From: Neckera pumila
Lineage: Eukaryota; Streptophyta; Bryopsida; Hypnales; Neckeraceae
Direction: 5' to 3'
Length of the DNA: 64,000 bases
NCBI GenBank assembly: GCA_963969595.1
Contig: OZ018416.1
Span: forward strand, 10,246,065 to 10,310,064
Shown piece after piece: positions 48,861-61,801 of the stretch; positions within the stretch are counted from its first letter, which is position 1, and the number at the start of each line of letters is the position of its first letter. A program made the position numbers and the translations under genes. The notes under the pieces were generated by a model. The model worked only from the letters and a program-made list of their open reading frames with translations. It did not search any database and was not told the DNA's origin.

Positions 48861-49583
48861 ATCCGTCTTGGTGTCCATTGGATTAAGCTTCACTTCGTAA
48901 CTTAGTGAAGACGCCTTTCTGTTTTTCGGGAGCTCATCAGCAATTGTTTGTTTCTGACAGTCCGTCCCGCAAGTTAGTTTTCCGTCGGTCTTTCAGTTCT
49001 TGTCCCGCAGCTGGCTTGCACGGAATTTTTCTGTACTGTAGAAGTTTTTCCGCTCTCTAATTCGAGATCTGTTCGAAGTTGAATCGCCGGGGAAGGAACG
49101 GATCGGAGCGCTCTGTTTTTTTTCACAATCGCACTCTGTCGCACGCCGTAAGTGCTGTCACTATTGTTGTTGATTTCAATTCGCCGCTTCTCGATCTGGA
49201 GTGAGGTGGAGTGGGAGAGAGTGGAGGCATCCGTCTTGGTGTCCATTGGATTAAGCTTACTTCGTAACTTAGTGAAGACGCCTTTCTGTTTTTCTGGAGC
49301 TCATCAGCAATTGTTTGTTTCTGACAGTCCCGCCAGTTAGTTTTCCGTCGGTCTTCAGTTCTTGTCCCGCAGCTGGCTTGCCGTTGGGAGACAGAAATTT
49401 TTGGTACTGTAGAAGTTTTTTTCCGCTTTCTAATTCGAGCTCTGTTCGAAGTTGAATCTCCGGGGAACGGATCGGAGCGCTCTGTTTTTTCACAAGCGCA
49501 CGCCATCGCACGCAGTAAGTGCTGTCACTATTGTTAGTTGTTGATTTCGCCGCTTCTCGATCTGGAGGTGGAGTGCGAGATAG
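48861..49583 (+). repeat. 368-bp tandem duplication upstream of the C2-GRAM gene
   Basis: Copy 1 is 48861-49228 and copy 2 is 49229 to about 49583. Both start ATCCGTCTTGGTGTCCATTG and contain AACTTAGTGAAGACGCC, CAGCTGGCTTGC, GGATCGGAGCGCTCTGTTTT and GTAAGTGCTGTCACTATTGT, with scattered small indels. Each copy contains the splice-donor consensus GTAAGT (49148 and 49515), so a leader exon may be duplicated. G+C is higher than in the flanking DNA, as expected for a 5' UTR region. Confidence 0.85.
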
Positions 49584-50711
49584 TGACGAGTTTTTCTTGT
49601 TTCTTGGAGTGACGGAGTGACGTTTAATTATCGCTGTCTGTCTGTCTTCCGCGGTTTTGATGACTTCGTATTGTCAAGAATTTTGTTGTTTAAGGCGTAA
49701 TTAGCTGGTGTATTCGTAGCGACAGTAAAGAGAGACTGCTACTGAGGGACTCCGGACTCGACGAGAGAGCAGTGAAACCAATCGTTCTCGAGTAGATTCT
49801 TGAAAATCTATATTCCAGGGGAGTGTGGATGGTTTAGCTGAAATGTGGATGAGAATTTATGTTGAGTATTTTTTTGAACAAGTGTCGCCTCTGATTTTTT
49901 GAGGTCGTGTCTTTTTGTGGTGAAGTGTGGAGATGAGGATAAATCTTATTAATGTGGACCATGAATTTTCATTTCAAGTAGGTAGTGATAGTGGAATGAG
50001 CTAAACTGCAAAAGATGCCATGTGATGTTTGTAGAGAACAGGGATTTGATATTTTGGTGAAATGCGGGGATGAGTGTATTTTTTCTGTCAGTGGAACGTG
50101 AATTTTTATTTAAATAGGCTTCGACAGGAGCCTAACTGTAAAAGATGTCATGCGATGTTTGCAGAGAATGGGGATCTGAAGTTGGAAGTGAGTTGCTGAA
50201 GTTTGAGCTGAGAGCTCCGCTGGAGACATGGAGAGAGCTGCGAAGTGTAAGGGAATATGGATGCTTTCATCTGTGAATAGGTGAGTTCTGTGATTGAACA
50301 TGTATATTAAAGGATATTAATTATGCAGTATCGAGATGCACACGCCGTGAATATCTGACTACAGATTTGCATGCAACGTGGAATGCTCGTAGCGTTGAAT
50401 TCAGGCATTTCTGCAGCAGTTATAGTGAATGCTTTCTTGTTTCATCGTATATTGCGTTTCTTTAAATCCTTTTTTCAACAACTTTTTGAGGTACAATCCG
50501 TGTTTTCGAAGGCAGAACGCTCTTTGTGATAAACAATAATATCTCATTATTCGTTCTATCGATTGTGTCCAGGTGCCTCTTCGTTATTGATGTTCTTTAA
50601 GAGCTTCTTGCGACCAGTACTCATTGCTAGAATATTTCCCGTGTCTTTTACACCAAGAACTCTTGTTTCTGCTGTTTTACTCTACTGGCGAGCCGAGCTG
50701 AAGGTGGGAAG
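49584..50711 (+). other. Probable 5' UTR intron and leader
   Basis: After the second GTAAGT (49515) the sequence turns AT-rich until a candidate acceptor GTGTCCAG at 50572, about 140 bp before the start codon. Within it, 49919-50056 and 50057-50186 form a two-copy tandem repeat (GGTGAA(G/A)TG(T/C)GG(A/G)GATGAG ... GCAAAAGATG(C/T)CATG). The segment 50573-50711 would be the rest of the leader, ending GGTGGGAAG before ATG. Confidence 0.4.
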
Positions 50712-53700
50712 ATGAAGCTCCAAGTGAGCGTATTGGAGGCCAAGGGGCTGCCAGCGGCAGACTCAAATGGCTTAAGTGACCCCTACGTGAAATTGAATCT
50801 TGGACCATCGAAGGCACGTACTTCCGTGAAGTACAAAGACCTGGATCCTACCTGGAGAGAGGATTTTGTTTTCGTAGTTGAGGACGCAGATGAAGAACTT
50901 AATGTTGAGGTATGGGACGAAGATAGGTTTGCTGATGATTTCCTGGGCCTAGTGAAGGTGCCCATTTCCAGTGTTTTGAATGCCAACAAACACACACTCA
51001 ATCGGATTTGGTATCCTCTTCAGAAACGAAGTGAAAGTTCGAAGACTTCGGTCTCTGGTATGATTATATTAACCTTCGGCATATCAGTGTTGTTACATAC
51101 ATAAGAAACCTTATGAATTGTAGGAATGTGCTGAACACCAAATGAATTCACAAGAGCAAGTATGAGGATTCTCACTTTTTTTCATCATTTTGGTTATCAA
51201 CTTAACTCTTAGTTTCTTTTTTCTTTGTGGGTGAATTGATCATAGATATGTCCTATAATTTTTCTCCTAGTTCTGCTTATGGTATTGTAAAAAATAGGTA
51301 TGAACGGAGAAGATGAGATGGTTTTTCCCGCCCAACTGTTCTTAGATATCGTACTGACATATCATTGCATTATATGATATTATAACGAACTTGTTGCATC
51401 CCAATTGCCAATGTGAGCCACTGGGTTTAACTAGTTCAACATGCATCAGTTAATCCTTAAACGACAGACCCAGCCCAAGGGGCTTGGGGTTTCAGAGAAT
51501 ATTCATGAAGACTCTTACAGTACTCAGCTAAATGTGAACTTCCTTGGTATCATTCTCTTTGTCTTTAGAAGATGCATCTATCAATCTAAGTCTTGGGTTT
51601 TGAATCAGAATTTGAACCTGTAGTTTTTGCATTGGAAAGTTTGATAATAATTTTGAATAGTGGCTTTGAGGTTGCCCATCTCCTTGAGGAGGGCAGAAGC
51701 TCATTATTATTGTTCAAAGGAACAAGTTACATGATGCCCATTTAAGAAATTGAAGTTTGGGAAGCCCTCTCAGGACCTCAAATGTCTTTTAAGGGTTAAG
51801 TTTAATCTGGAATTTTTTCTTGAGTATTGATCCTGAGCCCTTACACAGATGTATGGCATTCTGCAGGCGACATATGCTTAAGTCTCTCAGTTTTTGGAAG
51901 AGAAATTTCTGCGCGCAAAATCGCACCAATATCCACAATTGAAATTCCGCCTGTCATCGAGGACAACTTAGGTATTTCTACTGTTGGAGGAACAACTGGT
52001 GAAGGAGAAACAACACATTCACGAACAAGTTCAATTGGCACAGAGAGTTCGATTGAGTACGCTAATTTTCTTGATAAACCAGCTTCCCCAATGTCGACGG
52101 TAATTTACACCTTCTCCAATATAGCCTTCAAAACCTCGCTCATTTGTACATGTATTGTTCTTGATATCCATTGTCTTTATGTTAATTTTGCTATGACTTG
52201 CTGAGTGTGGTTGTAAAATGCTTGAATACAGCCACATGCAGACAGTATTTCTGAATCAAATACAGACGATGACCAAGTTGGTGAGTTAGGGAACAATCGC
52301 ACTCGGCGATTCAGTAAAAGAAATCGTAAATGGAAAGACGCACAACGAATGGCTAGCAGACTTTCTGGGATTTTTAAGAAGCCTGACAAACATAACAGGG
52401 ATGATTCGTTGTCTTTCTCTGAAGACTCGCGGCGTTCTGGAATGTTCGTGCCATTTCCAACCTCTCTTGAATCAATCGTCTTTCTTGTTTAGGATGCGAC
52501 AATGAGTGGCCTTTTATCTGGTGAATTGATTGGCTTTACTCTGGAATTTAGAAAATGCGTAAATTGTTCTGAGTCGGTATCAATGGAGCTTTAGAGATTC
52601 TTTCTCAGGGTGACCATTTCATAGATTCGAATTTAGTGGTTGATTATTCAGCTACATAGAAGAAAACAATACTGTCTTTTGACCAATAGATGTCGTGCTA
52701 GGGCCTGGAACTTGTAAGGCGTAGCGTCGGTAGCGAGGAATGAAACAGCTCCGGGACACTTATTTTGCTAACGAATCCATCTTTGCGGCACGACTTTTTA
52801 TTTGGATAGGTAGTCGGTTAAACTCAACGCAGGTCTAAATACTCGAAATTTCAGGTTGCCGCTTGACGTCAGGTTGGTGGTTCTAATCGTTGGGCTGAAT
52901 TGGACACTCAACGCAGGTCTACGAATTCTTCGAGTTACCCGACTGAAAGTGAAGCAAATTCCGATGACGAGGAGACTCTTGCTCCATCCTTCTTTGATGT
53001 TGACAATGACGATGATAACTTAACTGCATCGTCGGAAGAGATTCCTGCCCCGTTGTCGGGTGGGGTGCTCATTGATCAAAACTATGGCGTTAGTACAAAA
53101 GCATTGAATGCGATTATTTTCAAATCTGGATCGACATTTGTGCGAGACTTGATAGTAGCCCAAAACTCTACTGAGTATGTTGAAGAACCTTGGAGTAAAG
53201 CTAGAAATGGACAAATGACCAGGGTGACGTCTTATATCAAAGCAGCGACGAAGCTGGTGAAAGCTCTAAAAGCAACCGACGTTCAGACGTACACTCGAGC
53301 TGATGGAAAGTGTTATTGCGTCTTATGCACGGTTGCTACACCAGATGCCCCTTATGGGGGAACCTTTTTGGTTGAAGTGCAGGTTAATGAGCCATCCTAT
53401 GATCGGGCACTCTATACTTTTGTAGCAAAATTGAATTATTGTGGTATTTCATATTCTGAAATTTCACACAGACGGGTTATATGTTCATCTTAAATTTTCA
53501 AACTTTTTTGGAATGTTTTAACTTGGACTAGAATAGTTTAATAGAGTTTTTCTAAAAGTCACAAATGTCACTCTTCATTTGGTCCCTTGTTTACCTCTTT
53601 TTCTAGATTGAATTTGAATTCTTATACAACTTTTGTTCTTTTGGAATGACAACAAGGCATGATTGCATGTAATCTAAGCACATTGGGTTGTCTTCTTCCT

Positions 53701-56700
53701 AAGTTGAGGTTCAAGTAACACCCTTGCAACTTAAACCTATAGTGGTGCATAGAGGGTGGTTGAAAGTCTTTTTGAAGTGTAAATTTGTTTTTGATCCCCT
53801 CTTTTTGCAAGAATGGAACTTGAAGCTCAATTTAGAAAGAAGGCAAACCAATATTATTAGATTGCATGCAATCATCCAAAGAAATTACAAGTTGAATACG
53901 AATTCAAATGCAATTTAGAATAAGAAATGAACTAGGGACCAAACAGAGGGTGACATTACATGACGTTTAGGATAACTCTATTATATCTTGGTGATATAAG
54001 AGTCTTAGATTAAGAGTTCATTTAAGGGTCATTTGTAGACTAGATTGATTATAGATAGATAGAATAAATTGGTAGGGCCTCATGTATTTTCACTGGGTTT
54101 AATATTTATGGTCCTATCTGGTCCGAAGGTGCTTTAACTGCAAATAAAATAATGCTGCAACCAGCGCGACTAAAATACTATATCAATTTATTACCAGGCT
54201 ATAATCAGATTATTTTCTAAGAGAAATTCATGATTGTACGTGCAGATTTCTATATCGGTACGGCCAGACTTGCCTGGTGGTACAAAATCCTGTAATCTCC
54301 TGGTATCTTACAGGGTTAATTTCTCGCAAAGTACAATGATGAAAGGGATGATTGAAGGGGGGTGTCGAACTGGCATCAGAGAATCTTATGCAATTTATCT
54401 TGAGGTATGGAATTTTATTTTATTTTTTAATTTTCTGTTCAATTTCAAGGGCTACGGATCTATGATCTTAATTCATGAAAACGCTTGCCATATACACGAA
54501 TTGTCTATCCTATTTATAGTGAAATCTGTAACGCTTGAGAATTTTTGTGGGCATAATCTATTCTAGAAAGTGTCTCCCTGTATTGCTTCTAGAATGCGAG
54601 TTAATTTTTTTTATCCAGGTCCTTGGCAAGCATGCGCCACAAGTTTCAGTTGCGCAGTATCTTGGAGAGCCTGTGAAAGATGCAATCGACGACGAGGAGA
54701 GGCCCATCGGTGCTTGGGAGGAGGCTTGGGATTATTTTGGGAAATGGAGCGTGCTGTTGGCCTTGCTGTCCCTGATATTTGTCATAGTGAACATTTTCCT
54801 TTCTCCACAGAAAAAGAGGACTGGTCTGGACTTTTTTGGAGTTCACTTTCCTGATTCACTTACGGGATTAATAACTTCAGCAATTGTAGTTATTCAAGTA
54901 GAACGGGTTGTCATCATGGTATATGACTATGTACGAGCGCGGTATTGGCAGTGTAAGTCCTGTCGCTGCTGTTTCTAATTCGAGACTCTCCTTTACGTTG
55001 GATTCTAGAGCTTTGAACTTTATGCTTTCCTTTCTAGTATGCACTGGCTTCATCCAAGATGCGCCATTGGAGGAAATTGCAGTGGGATTTGAACTATTGT
55101 CTGCTTAGCGTCGAGGGTCTCTTTGCTGAGCTCATTGGTAGAATTTGAAATTAGACAGTTCTAATTATTATTTTTAGTTGTGATTGATGATGAAGAGTAG
55201 TTTGAGAAGTTTTATATTGTGTTGTTTGAACGTCTGTTAAACTTTATGTCGTCTATGTAAGTTGATTGATTGATGAATCTCAATATACTGGCCATGATTG
55301 TGTTTTATATGGTGCAGCTGGAGATCACGGCTTGAAGGCGCAGGGTGATGGATGGTATACAACTATCACACTCATAGAAGGCGAGAATATTGTTCCGACT
55401 GATGCAGGTGTAGCAAGTCCATATGTTGTCTTTACCTGTAACGGAAAGAGTCGGACCAGCTCTGTCAAATTGAGAAGCTCTCAGCCAAACTGGCGAGGTA
55501 GATGTGCTTTTCTCTTTTAACCTACCCACTGAAGTTTAGAGCACTTGTTATGTGCAAGCTTGTCATTCGAAGATATCTTACAGATGGAAATTTTGCAGAG
55601 ATATTTGAATTTGATGCAACGGAGGATCCTCCTTCAACTCTGGACGTTGAGATTTTTGATTACGATGGTCCGTTCTCTGAGCCGGAGACACTTGGGCATG
55701 CTGAAATCAATTTCTTAAGCACAAATCTGAGTGATCTTTCCGATGTTTGGATTCCGCTGGACGGAAAGTTCGCCCGGGCTCATGGATCGAAGTTGCACTT
55801 ACGCGTCTTTCTGAGCAACACAAAGGATAGCGACGCTTTACCAGATTACCTTGAACGTGTTGAGAAAGAAGTTGGTCTCAAGGTGTGCATCTTATTCTCT
55901 TTTTCAGGAATAAGGTTGATGTTCTTTGAATAGTTTTAGATGTGATGTCGTTGAAGGAAGTGTGCGTATGATGATGTCAGCATATTAGCTCTGAAAGGGC
56001 TCTTATTTTGTAACTCTTGCGTGGGTGACCCAGAGTCCTTGATCTTCATTCTCATTCCTTGTCCAATCATGCACTTTTTCCATTGATGATTTGGGTTATC
56101 ATGAACGAAGCCTTCTATATCATTTTCATTTTGCGTAAGATCTTCTGGGTTCTGGAGAGGAGTCTTCTTTAAAGGTGAATGTGGTAATTTTTTAGACTGG
56201 GTGACTGCATGCAGGCGACCAAGAGGTCATCACAAAGGAATGAGTTATTCCAGAAGTTGTTTTCGGTACCGGCTGAAGAGTTCCTCTTCAACGATTTTGC
56301 ATGCGCTGTTAAACGTAGAATCTTGATCCAGGTCAGAAATTCATTGTTAATTTGGCATAAATATACTTTTGTGAGGCATGCCTGCTCAACCATGTGCAGA
56401 GTTTGGCCTCGAGAGGTACGCCCTGTACTGTACAGTGTTTGATAGCGGTAGGAAGCCTTGACCCTCAGCTTTTTCGTATTGGATGTTTTTGTTTTTTTAA
56501 TGTCCATTTTTAAATTCTGCTCACCGTAATCGTTCGTGCAACAGGGGCGCTTGTTCTTGTCTGTGCGTTTACTGGGATTCTACTCCAACTTATTTGGTCA
56601 CAAGACCAAGTTTGCTCTCCTCTGGGAGGACATTGAAGAAATAAAGGAGCTTTCTCAGTCACTCAATCCATCAATCGTCGTTTTCCTGAGGAAGGGACGG

Positions 56701-58314
56701 GGCTTTGACGCTCGACATGGTGCGCGAGGCATTGATGGAAAGGGTCGACTGAAGTTCACATTTTTATCATTTTTGCGTTCAGGCACTGCTTTTAAGTACG
56801 ACCCTGGCTAACCTATAAGACACTGGATTCTTTCCACGTCTATTGCGCAAATAAGGGCCTGTTTGTGTATGGTTCTTTTCTAGATTGTTTTTCTTTCATA
56901 TGCAGGATGTCTTACGTTCATCATGATAGCATCGAAAGTGCTTCCGGTTCTAAATACCAGCTGCTGACTTGGCATCCCCTAGTTTTATGTGACCTTAGTG
57001 ATATGGCTTGGTTCACTCATGCCCCCAAAAGTGTATCACTTAATGATCCTGTAAAGAGCTTGAAACTAAGAGCTGGTAGTATTGCAGGACCATAGTTGCG
57101 TTGTGGAAGAATCGGAATCTGAGCCCTGAGCAAAGAATGGACATAGTAGCGAGTGTGGTTGATGGGGACATGAGATATGCTGTTTTCGAGCGACATGAAG
57201 ATGACAAAAATCCCTTTCAGGGCTTTGAAGACACTAACATGCCGGAGATCTTGTCCATTGAGATTCCTATAACTGTAAGTGATTCCGCCCATAGCAATTT
57301 CGTCAATGGTCTTTTAAGATAATGAGGTGGATACTTCTTGATGGCTATTGTCTTTTTGCAAATCAAAATTTTGACCGCACCTTCTGCCTTCCCCTCTCAT
57401 AAAGTCGGGAAGACTAAATCATCTCTGATTTGTGAAACCTGGGAATTATGACGGATTATTCTTTTCTTCCACTCTCTTCTCCTCAATGATGATCGCTACG
57501 ACGATATTGGTTCTACGTAATGTCAGGGTTTAGTTCAAATTGATATCGTTGTCTACATTATTCCTTCAATTTTCATGAGCTGCTGATGAATTACTTTTGG
57601 CGCTTTATTTTATCCTGTTTCAGGCTGAATCTGTTTTTTCAACACTAAGTAATGACAAGGTGGACCAGTCCATATCCGAGAAGTTGGGACTCGACGATTA
57701 TGAGAAGAGTCCTTGGGATCATGTGGAGGAAACGACTGGTGCTCACCGACGCCAGATTACTTATGCTTTAAATCGTCAAATAAGCCAATTCGGAAGCAAA
57801 GTCTCCTGTATCCAACAACAAGAGGTTTCTGACGATTTGAGGAAGTTGGTGATCAAAGAGGTCCTCACGTATCATGATATGCCATTCGCTGATCATTTTG
57901 AGGTAGGCGTTTGCTTGTGCATCTGTGCTTCCGATTTTGTTACTGTGGTACTGAAACAAATTGACATTGTTTCCGAAAAAGTACTTGCCATGCGTTTTCG
58001 TCAATTTCTATTTTACGTCACTTGCAAAAAATTACTCTTTGTTTTATTCTCGTTGGATTTGTTCCTTAACGCAGGTACATGTGAAGCGGGAACTAGAGAC
58101 TTTGTCACTGAACCCCGTGAACACACAAGTTAAGGCCTTTGTTGGTGTCGTCTGGCACAAAAGCACCGAGGCACAAAAGAAAGTGACAAAAAACATTCAT
58201 GAACACATGGCATGGCAGATCCAGGAACTGACGGACATCACTGTAGCAGAAGTTCTCCAGCGAAGTGGCACCAATGATGGCACGAAAGTTGCTGATGAAT
58301 TCTCGTTAAACTGA
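50712..58314 (+). CDS. C2-VASt-TM-C2-GRAM-VASt protein, thirteen exons
   Basis: Same architecture as Arabidopsis At1g03370; probably a membrane-anchored lipid/sterol-handling protein at ER contact sites (inferred from GRAM plus VASt). Exons: 50712-51057, 51867-52099, 52232-52447 (end uncertain), 52873-53382 (start uncertain), 54246-54404, 54619-54952, 55318-55497, 55599-55882, 56215-56331, 56545-56795, 57088-57274, 57624-57902, 58075-58314; about 1111 aa. Domains: C2-1 (1-105, Asp 17, 23, 69, 71), acidic Ser-rich linker, VASt-1 (about 328-488, STMMKGMIE), two hydrophobic segments (about 530-550, 569-590), C2-2 (about 605-720), GRAM (about 760-885, LFGHKTKFALLWEDIEEI), VASt-2 (about 935-1095). 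C2-2 has SPY where C2-1 has DPY (Ser 633), so calcium binding there may be weak. All phases agree except the exon 3/4 join, where no strong donor is visible. Confidence 0.9.
53559..53964. repeat. 406-bp foldback in intron 4 of the C2-GRAM gene
   Basis: The left arm runs GTCACAAATGTCACTCTTC, TTTGGTCCCTTGTTTACC, AAGTTGAGGTTCAAGT. The right arm carries the reverse complement in mirrored order (ACTTGAAGCTCAATTTAG, GAACTAGGGACCAAACAGAG, GTGACATTACATGAC). The arms span nearly the whole element with a short centre, as in a foldback MITE. It fills half of the 863-bp intron. Confidence 0.75.
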
Positions 58315-61300
58315 GGTGAGAATCCGACCACCCTGGTAGGAGTTCAGGGTCTACTGTAAAAGTCAGCCGAATTCTAGACGCCATTTGCGGCGGAGCAAAC
58401 AATTTCTAAATGCTGGGCAGGAGAAGGTTTAGATCAGGAAGTTTGTAAAGAGAATTTGCTCTCCCTGGCAGTGCTAGAAAACATCCCTTAGACAGCAGGA
58501 TGGAGGAACATTTTACCTTAGCTCGAGAACGAGTCATGGAGCAGGGAACAGCTCCAACAAAGGGGCCAAGGTCTTGTCACCCTTCTGTTCATAGAGGGAA
58601 AACATTGTACAAAAGCACATCGTTCGTCACCAAGATGACTTGTATGTACATCAGACCAAAGCAGATGGGATGATTCTACTCCTGTCAGGGTAGTGATAGC
58701 AGGCACGGGAGTGAGACTGTAATAAGCCCCAGCGAGAAATGAGTCATTGCTGATTTCTTGGCTCTCCTTATCAAAGTAAATTTGAAATTCATTTTTTTCA
58801 ACTGATGTATTCTGTCGACTTTAGCCTCTGTAAGAAAAAAATTACACTGATTTATCGTATTAGCAACAGTTTTTGTCACCGGCAAAATTATTTTCACTGC
58901 CAAAAAAGTTTGGCGAAGTTGGTACAAAACGGCAAAAATAGGCATCCAAAACAACACTTTTGAGTGAGCCATAGTGACAGAGCGTGTGTTATTATTTTTT
59001 TCATTTATTTTGGAGGGGGCAACTTGAAATGGATGCTTGTGGTAGTGGTAGTGATTTTTTTTTCCGTTTTTTTTCTTAACTAGAGGCATGTTTTTTGTAA
59101 CATTGCAAAAAATAATATGGGACATACATGTATCTGCTCTGTGTACATGTTTTTAACAAAAACGCTCCAAAGCTGCCATTTCTAATACAAGTACCAAATT
59201 TTTAGAAAAAAACACCATATATTCAACATTTGTATTTGCATTTGCATTTGTATTCATATTCATCTTTGAATATTTCTATGAAAGTTTTTATTTTCATTTA
59301 TTTTGGTAGAAGGTGTGGTTAATTAAAATGGTTTGCTTGATTCTTTTGAGTGGGTAATATGGTACTCGTAATATTTTAGTTTATACTAATGAAAAGTAGT
59401 TTGGCTTTGGTATAATAGTCTTTGGATTTTACATCGGGGCTTATCCCTAAACCAATGGTTAAAAACATAACTCTACTTGGTGCATTTTAGTGACTATGTA
59501 CTGATAAGATGTGAATATGATGTTTCAGCATTTCAATTCCTTCTTCCCCCTTTCCCTTGGAAAAATCAAGAGTCATTGATGTGAGTTTAGGACCTCCCCT
59601 TTCCTAAATGTCATTGATCTTTTGCAAAAACCAAAGTTGTTGATGCTTGTAGAACTAATGATTTTGGCCATTCAAATTTATATATAGAATATAGATATAG
59701 AATACAAATACACAATATTGATATGGTTACAAAATACATATGATTTCAGACTATGAAAAATATAGAATATGGATATGGATATGCTCACAGAATACGAATA
59801 TGGAATATGTGTTTTTACAAGGAAAAAATACCATATATCCTATATGGTTTGCAAATTCCAGAGGTTCCCATAGAATACAAATATGGGTGTTTAGGATGGA
59901 TTTCACAAGTTGAATTCATAAATTCATTTCACACTCCATTTAAAATTAACACTTGTTTCAGTATGAGCATCTGAAATCTCTTTATCAGAATTTGAAGCGG
60001 ACAAACTAGAAAAGAAATGGAATGTTTGAGAGGATGTTCAAAAATGAAGCAATGGTGAATATTGGAATATTCTTTGAAGTGCCCTAAAGAAGGGTGACTA
60101 TGTGCCCAAAAGATGCAAATACGTGTTCTAGCTTCTTGTGATTCATCTCAATTGTAATCATTAGATTATCTTTGAATTTGATATCAACTATCAAAATATT
60201 TGAAAAGTGCCTACAACTAAAAATATTATTGCTATTTGAATTTTAGGCCTATAATCATAGCAAATTGATTCTCTAATATAGAGTGCAACAATAATTTGAT
60301 TTACACTCTACAACTTTACACATTCTTTCAACTCCTCAATTAATTCAACTTTGAACTATATTTATTATCATGTCATCTTGTATAATATAGTGAGGTCATT
60401 GCATAATTTCAACCTTGCATGATATGTGTACTACTCCTATTTTTTATTAAGACTCGTATTTCAAAAAATGAACAAACGTAAGGCAAATTATGACAATTGT
60501 AATGCAGATTTTAGAGAGGTAACATGCTTCTTGGAGAGGTAACGCACTTTGTAGAGAAGTAATATGCATATCCAGTGAACCTACAAAACATTGTCGATGT
60601 TTTGTAACATTCACAAAATCTAACTCTTAACACATTCATTATAGGATTGTTTGATTGTAGCATGCATTAAAAAAATCTTTGCTGAATTTTTAATACTTTC
60701 AATACTACAAAAGTGGAGGGAGGCATGTTCTTTTGTTCAGAAGTCAATAATACATCAATGAATTTGGCCAACACCATTTGCTGCACAAGAATTCAATCAA
60801 ATCCCTCAAAAAATCTGTCATTTTTCATATAAGATATTTCTGAAGCCATCCATCGGACACAAATCATCCAGAGACCAGCCCTGCACTTCTTCTAAATCCT
60901 AATTCCCTGCACTTGCTCTGAATTAGTTGACTTCCTCATCAAATTCAAGTAGCCTTACCAATGTCATTATTGATTACGTGAACTGTAACGAATAAGTTCT
61001 GAACACCTTTGAGAAATGTGCTGCTACTGCTGCTGCACCGAATACAGTTCCGAAAGTCAGTGATGCGACCTCAAGCAATTTCGTCTCAAAATTTGAAGGG
61101 ACATCTAAAGGTTTTCATTGCTCTTCATATTTTCTCTTCGGGATGAAAGGTTTGTTACACATTGTACCATGCAAAACTTGAACGCCGACTTGAGTCAGCG
61201 GCAATCGCATCCCCGCAGTCCCGATCATGTTATAAATTAGAATATTTATTGCTGCCATGCTACCTATTCTGCACCATCTTTTCGTGCGTAGCTGATTGTG

Positions 61301-61801
61301 GCTTCTCCTCGCTCAACATTCGGAATGGTAAACTTGCAGAAATTTGAAATGAGCCACATGGCGCAAGCCGGGAGTGTCGATCTTCCATCCGGATGTCCAC
61401 AACTGGGGCAGGTTGTATACAGCTTTAGCTGAAGGCCCCTTGGGCGGGAAACGTCGATTGCAGAGTCGTGCAACCACACCGCTAGGATCCTTGAATTTAC
61501 AAGCTTACGATGTGCTTTAGCTTGGACCCTAAAATTCAGAGACGGCACTACAAGGGGGATTTTTTCACTTGAAGTTTCGGCCGAATTTTACCCCCCTGTT
61601 TCGGCCTAATTCCTGATCACATGTGCCATTCCGAAATTAGAAGCATGTTCTGTCAGCTCCTGACCTGAAGGCTCCTGCATTCACAGATGCTTTGTGCCAT
61701 TACAATTGATGGCTGAGGAACACTAGAGTCCAATTTCTGCGCAGAAACATTCGAATTGTTTGGGATGTTCGGAATGTGCCATGCCATGGAAGCTTGGAGG
61801 C
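58315..61801. other. Convergent intergenic region between two genes
   Basis: 58315 to about 58760 is the likely 3' UTR of the C2-GRAM gene. 59142-59215 is a fragment of a TTAA element end (AAAACGCTCCAAAGCTGCC, then TCTAATACAAGTACC). 59220-59900 is AT-rich with repeated GAATA(T/C)(A/G)(G/A)ATA words. 61160-61801 is richer in G+C and is probably the 3' UTR of the minus-strand STICHEL-like gene. No further gene is recognised. Confidence 0.45.

Noticed and set aside
52855..52872. Acceptor TTTCAG at 52854 for exon 4 of the C2-GRAM gene
   Set aside because: The reading frame needed downstream would then contain an in-frame TGA at 52864.
61264..61548. 94-codon minus-strand frame downstream of the STICHEL-like stop
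   Set aside because: No domain and no clear splice signals linking it. It is more likely 3' UTR sequence.
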